Positions 63,977 through 64,000 of a stretch of 64,000 nt of DNA are shown here, in pieces (positions within the stretch are counted from its first letter, which is position 1; the number at the start of each line of letters is the position of its first letter). The stretch covers positions 4,836,001-4,900,000 of the forward strand of contig CP097466.1 in NCBI GenBank assembly GCA_041874725.1. The letters are read 5' to 3'. Made by a program: the position numbers and the translations under genes. The notes below the pieces were generated by a model. The model made no database searches. It was not told the DNA's origin and saw only the letters and a list, made by a program, of their open reading frames with translations. Source of the stretch: Duganella sp. BuS-21. GTDB taxonomy: Bacteria; Pseudomonadota; Gammaproteobacteria; Burkholderiales; Burkholderiaceae_D.

Positions 63977-64000
63977 GGAGCTTGGCGGGGTGGCTCGATG

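Overview
The window reads as chromosomal DNA of a high-GC betaproteobacterium, most likely an Oxalobacteraceae member close to Massilia, Duganella or Rugamonas. This is inferred from gene order (tpiA-secG-tRNA-Leu-nuoA, ilvI-ilvH-ilvC near pssA-leuA, iscRSUA-hscBA-fdx), from family content (DUF3106, DUF3619, DUF29, SIMPL proteins) and from the dense short palindromic repeats. No prophage, integron, CRISPR array or complete insertion sequence was seen.

Layout. 1-4500: core genes (nuoA start, tRNA-Leu, secG, tpiA), a zinc-free quinone oxidoreductase, a Sel1 protein and a DUF2807 protein. 4641-18478: a carbohydrate locus centred on a divergent LacI-type regulator. On the minus strand run an FHS sugar transporter, GH3, GH5 mannanase, a GH27-SGNH fusion, a CE2-like esterase and GH20; on the plus strand lacI, an AGE-type mannose isomerase and a PfkB fructokinase. 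Together they form a plausible route from acetylated galactoglucomannan to fructose-6-phosphate. 18493-19019: a decayed toxin-antitoxin locus split by a 134-bp miniature inverted-repeat element. 19255-28444: a selenocysteine module: formate dehydrogenase with an in-frame UGA (fdoGHI), fdhE, selA, selB and tRNA-Sec.

28429-39379: an alpha/beta hydrolase whose 3' end overlaps tRNA-Sec antisense, a chemoreceptor, a cytochrome c-sorbosone dehydrogenase fusion, two DUF29 genes, pnp-rpsO, an outer-membrane lipoprotein remnant, an MFS transporter, a beta-barrel protein and a TonB-Sel1 fusion. 39389-49370: a KDG-type sugar kinase, leuA, pssA, two SIMPL paralogues, two small membrane proteins, then ilvC-ilvH-ilvI with a long structured leader. 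A 5' fragment of a group IIC-like intron lies directly behind the ilvC terminator. 49477-53872: an RNA polymerase sigma factor coupled to DUF3619, DUF3106 and RDD genes, then a prolyl oligopeptidase.

53873-63976: an RsuA/RluF-like protein with an altered catalytic motif, threonine aldolase, a methyltransferase, the complete isc operon (reverse strand, with a strong IscR site in front and three palindromic elements between its genes), a divergent uracil-DNA-glycosylase-like protein and an S41-like protein.

Two other themes recur. Paired REP-like hairpins sharing the string ACTCAGCATGGAT occur three times. Palindromes carrying GGGGTC or GGGTC occur four times, and two of those share the extended arm CATTCGGACAC.
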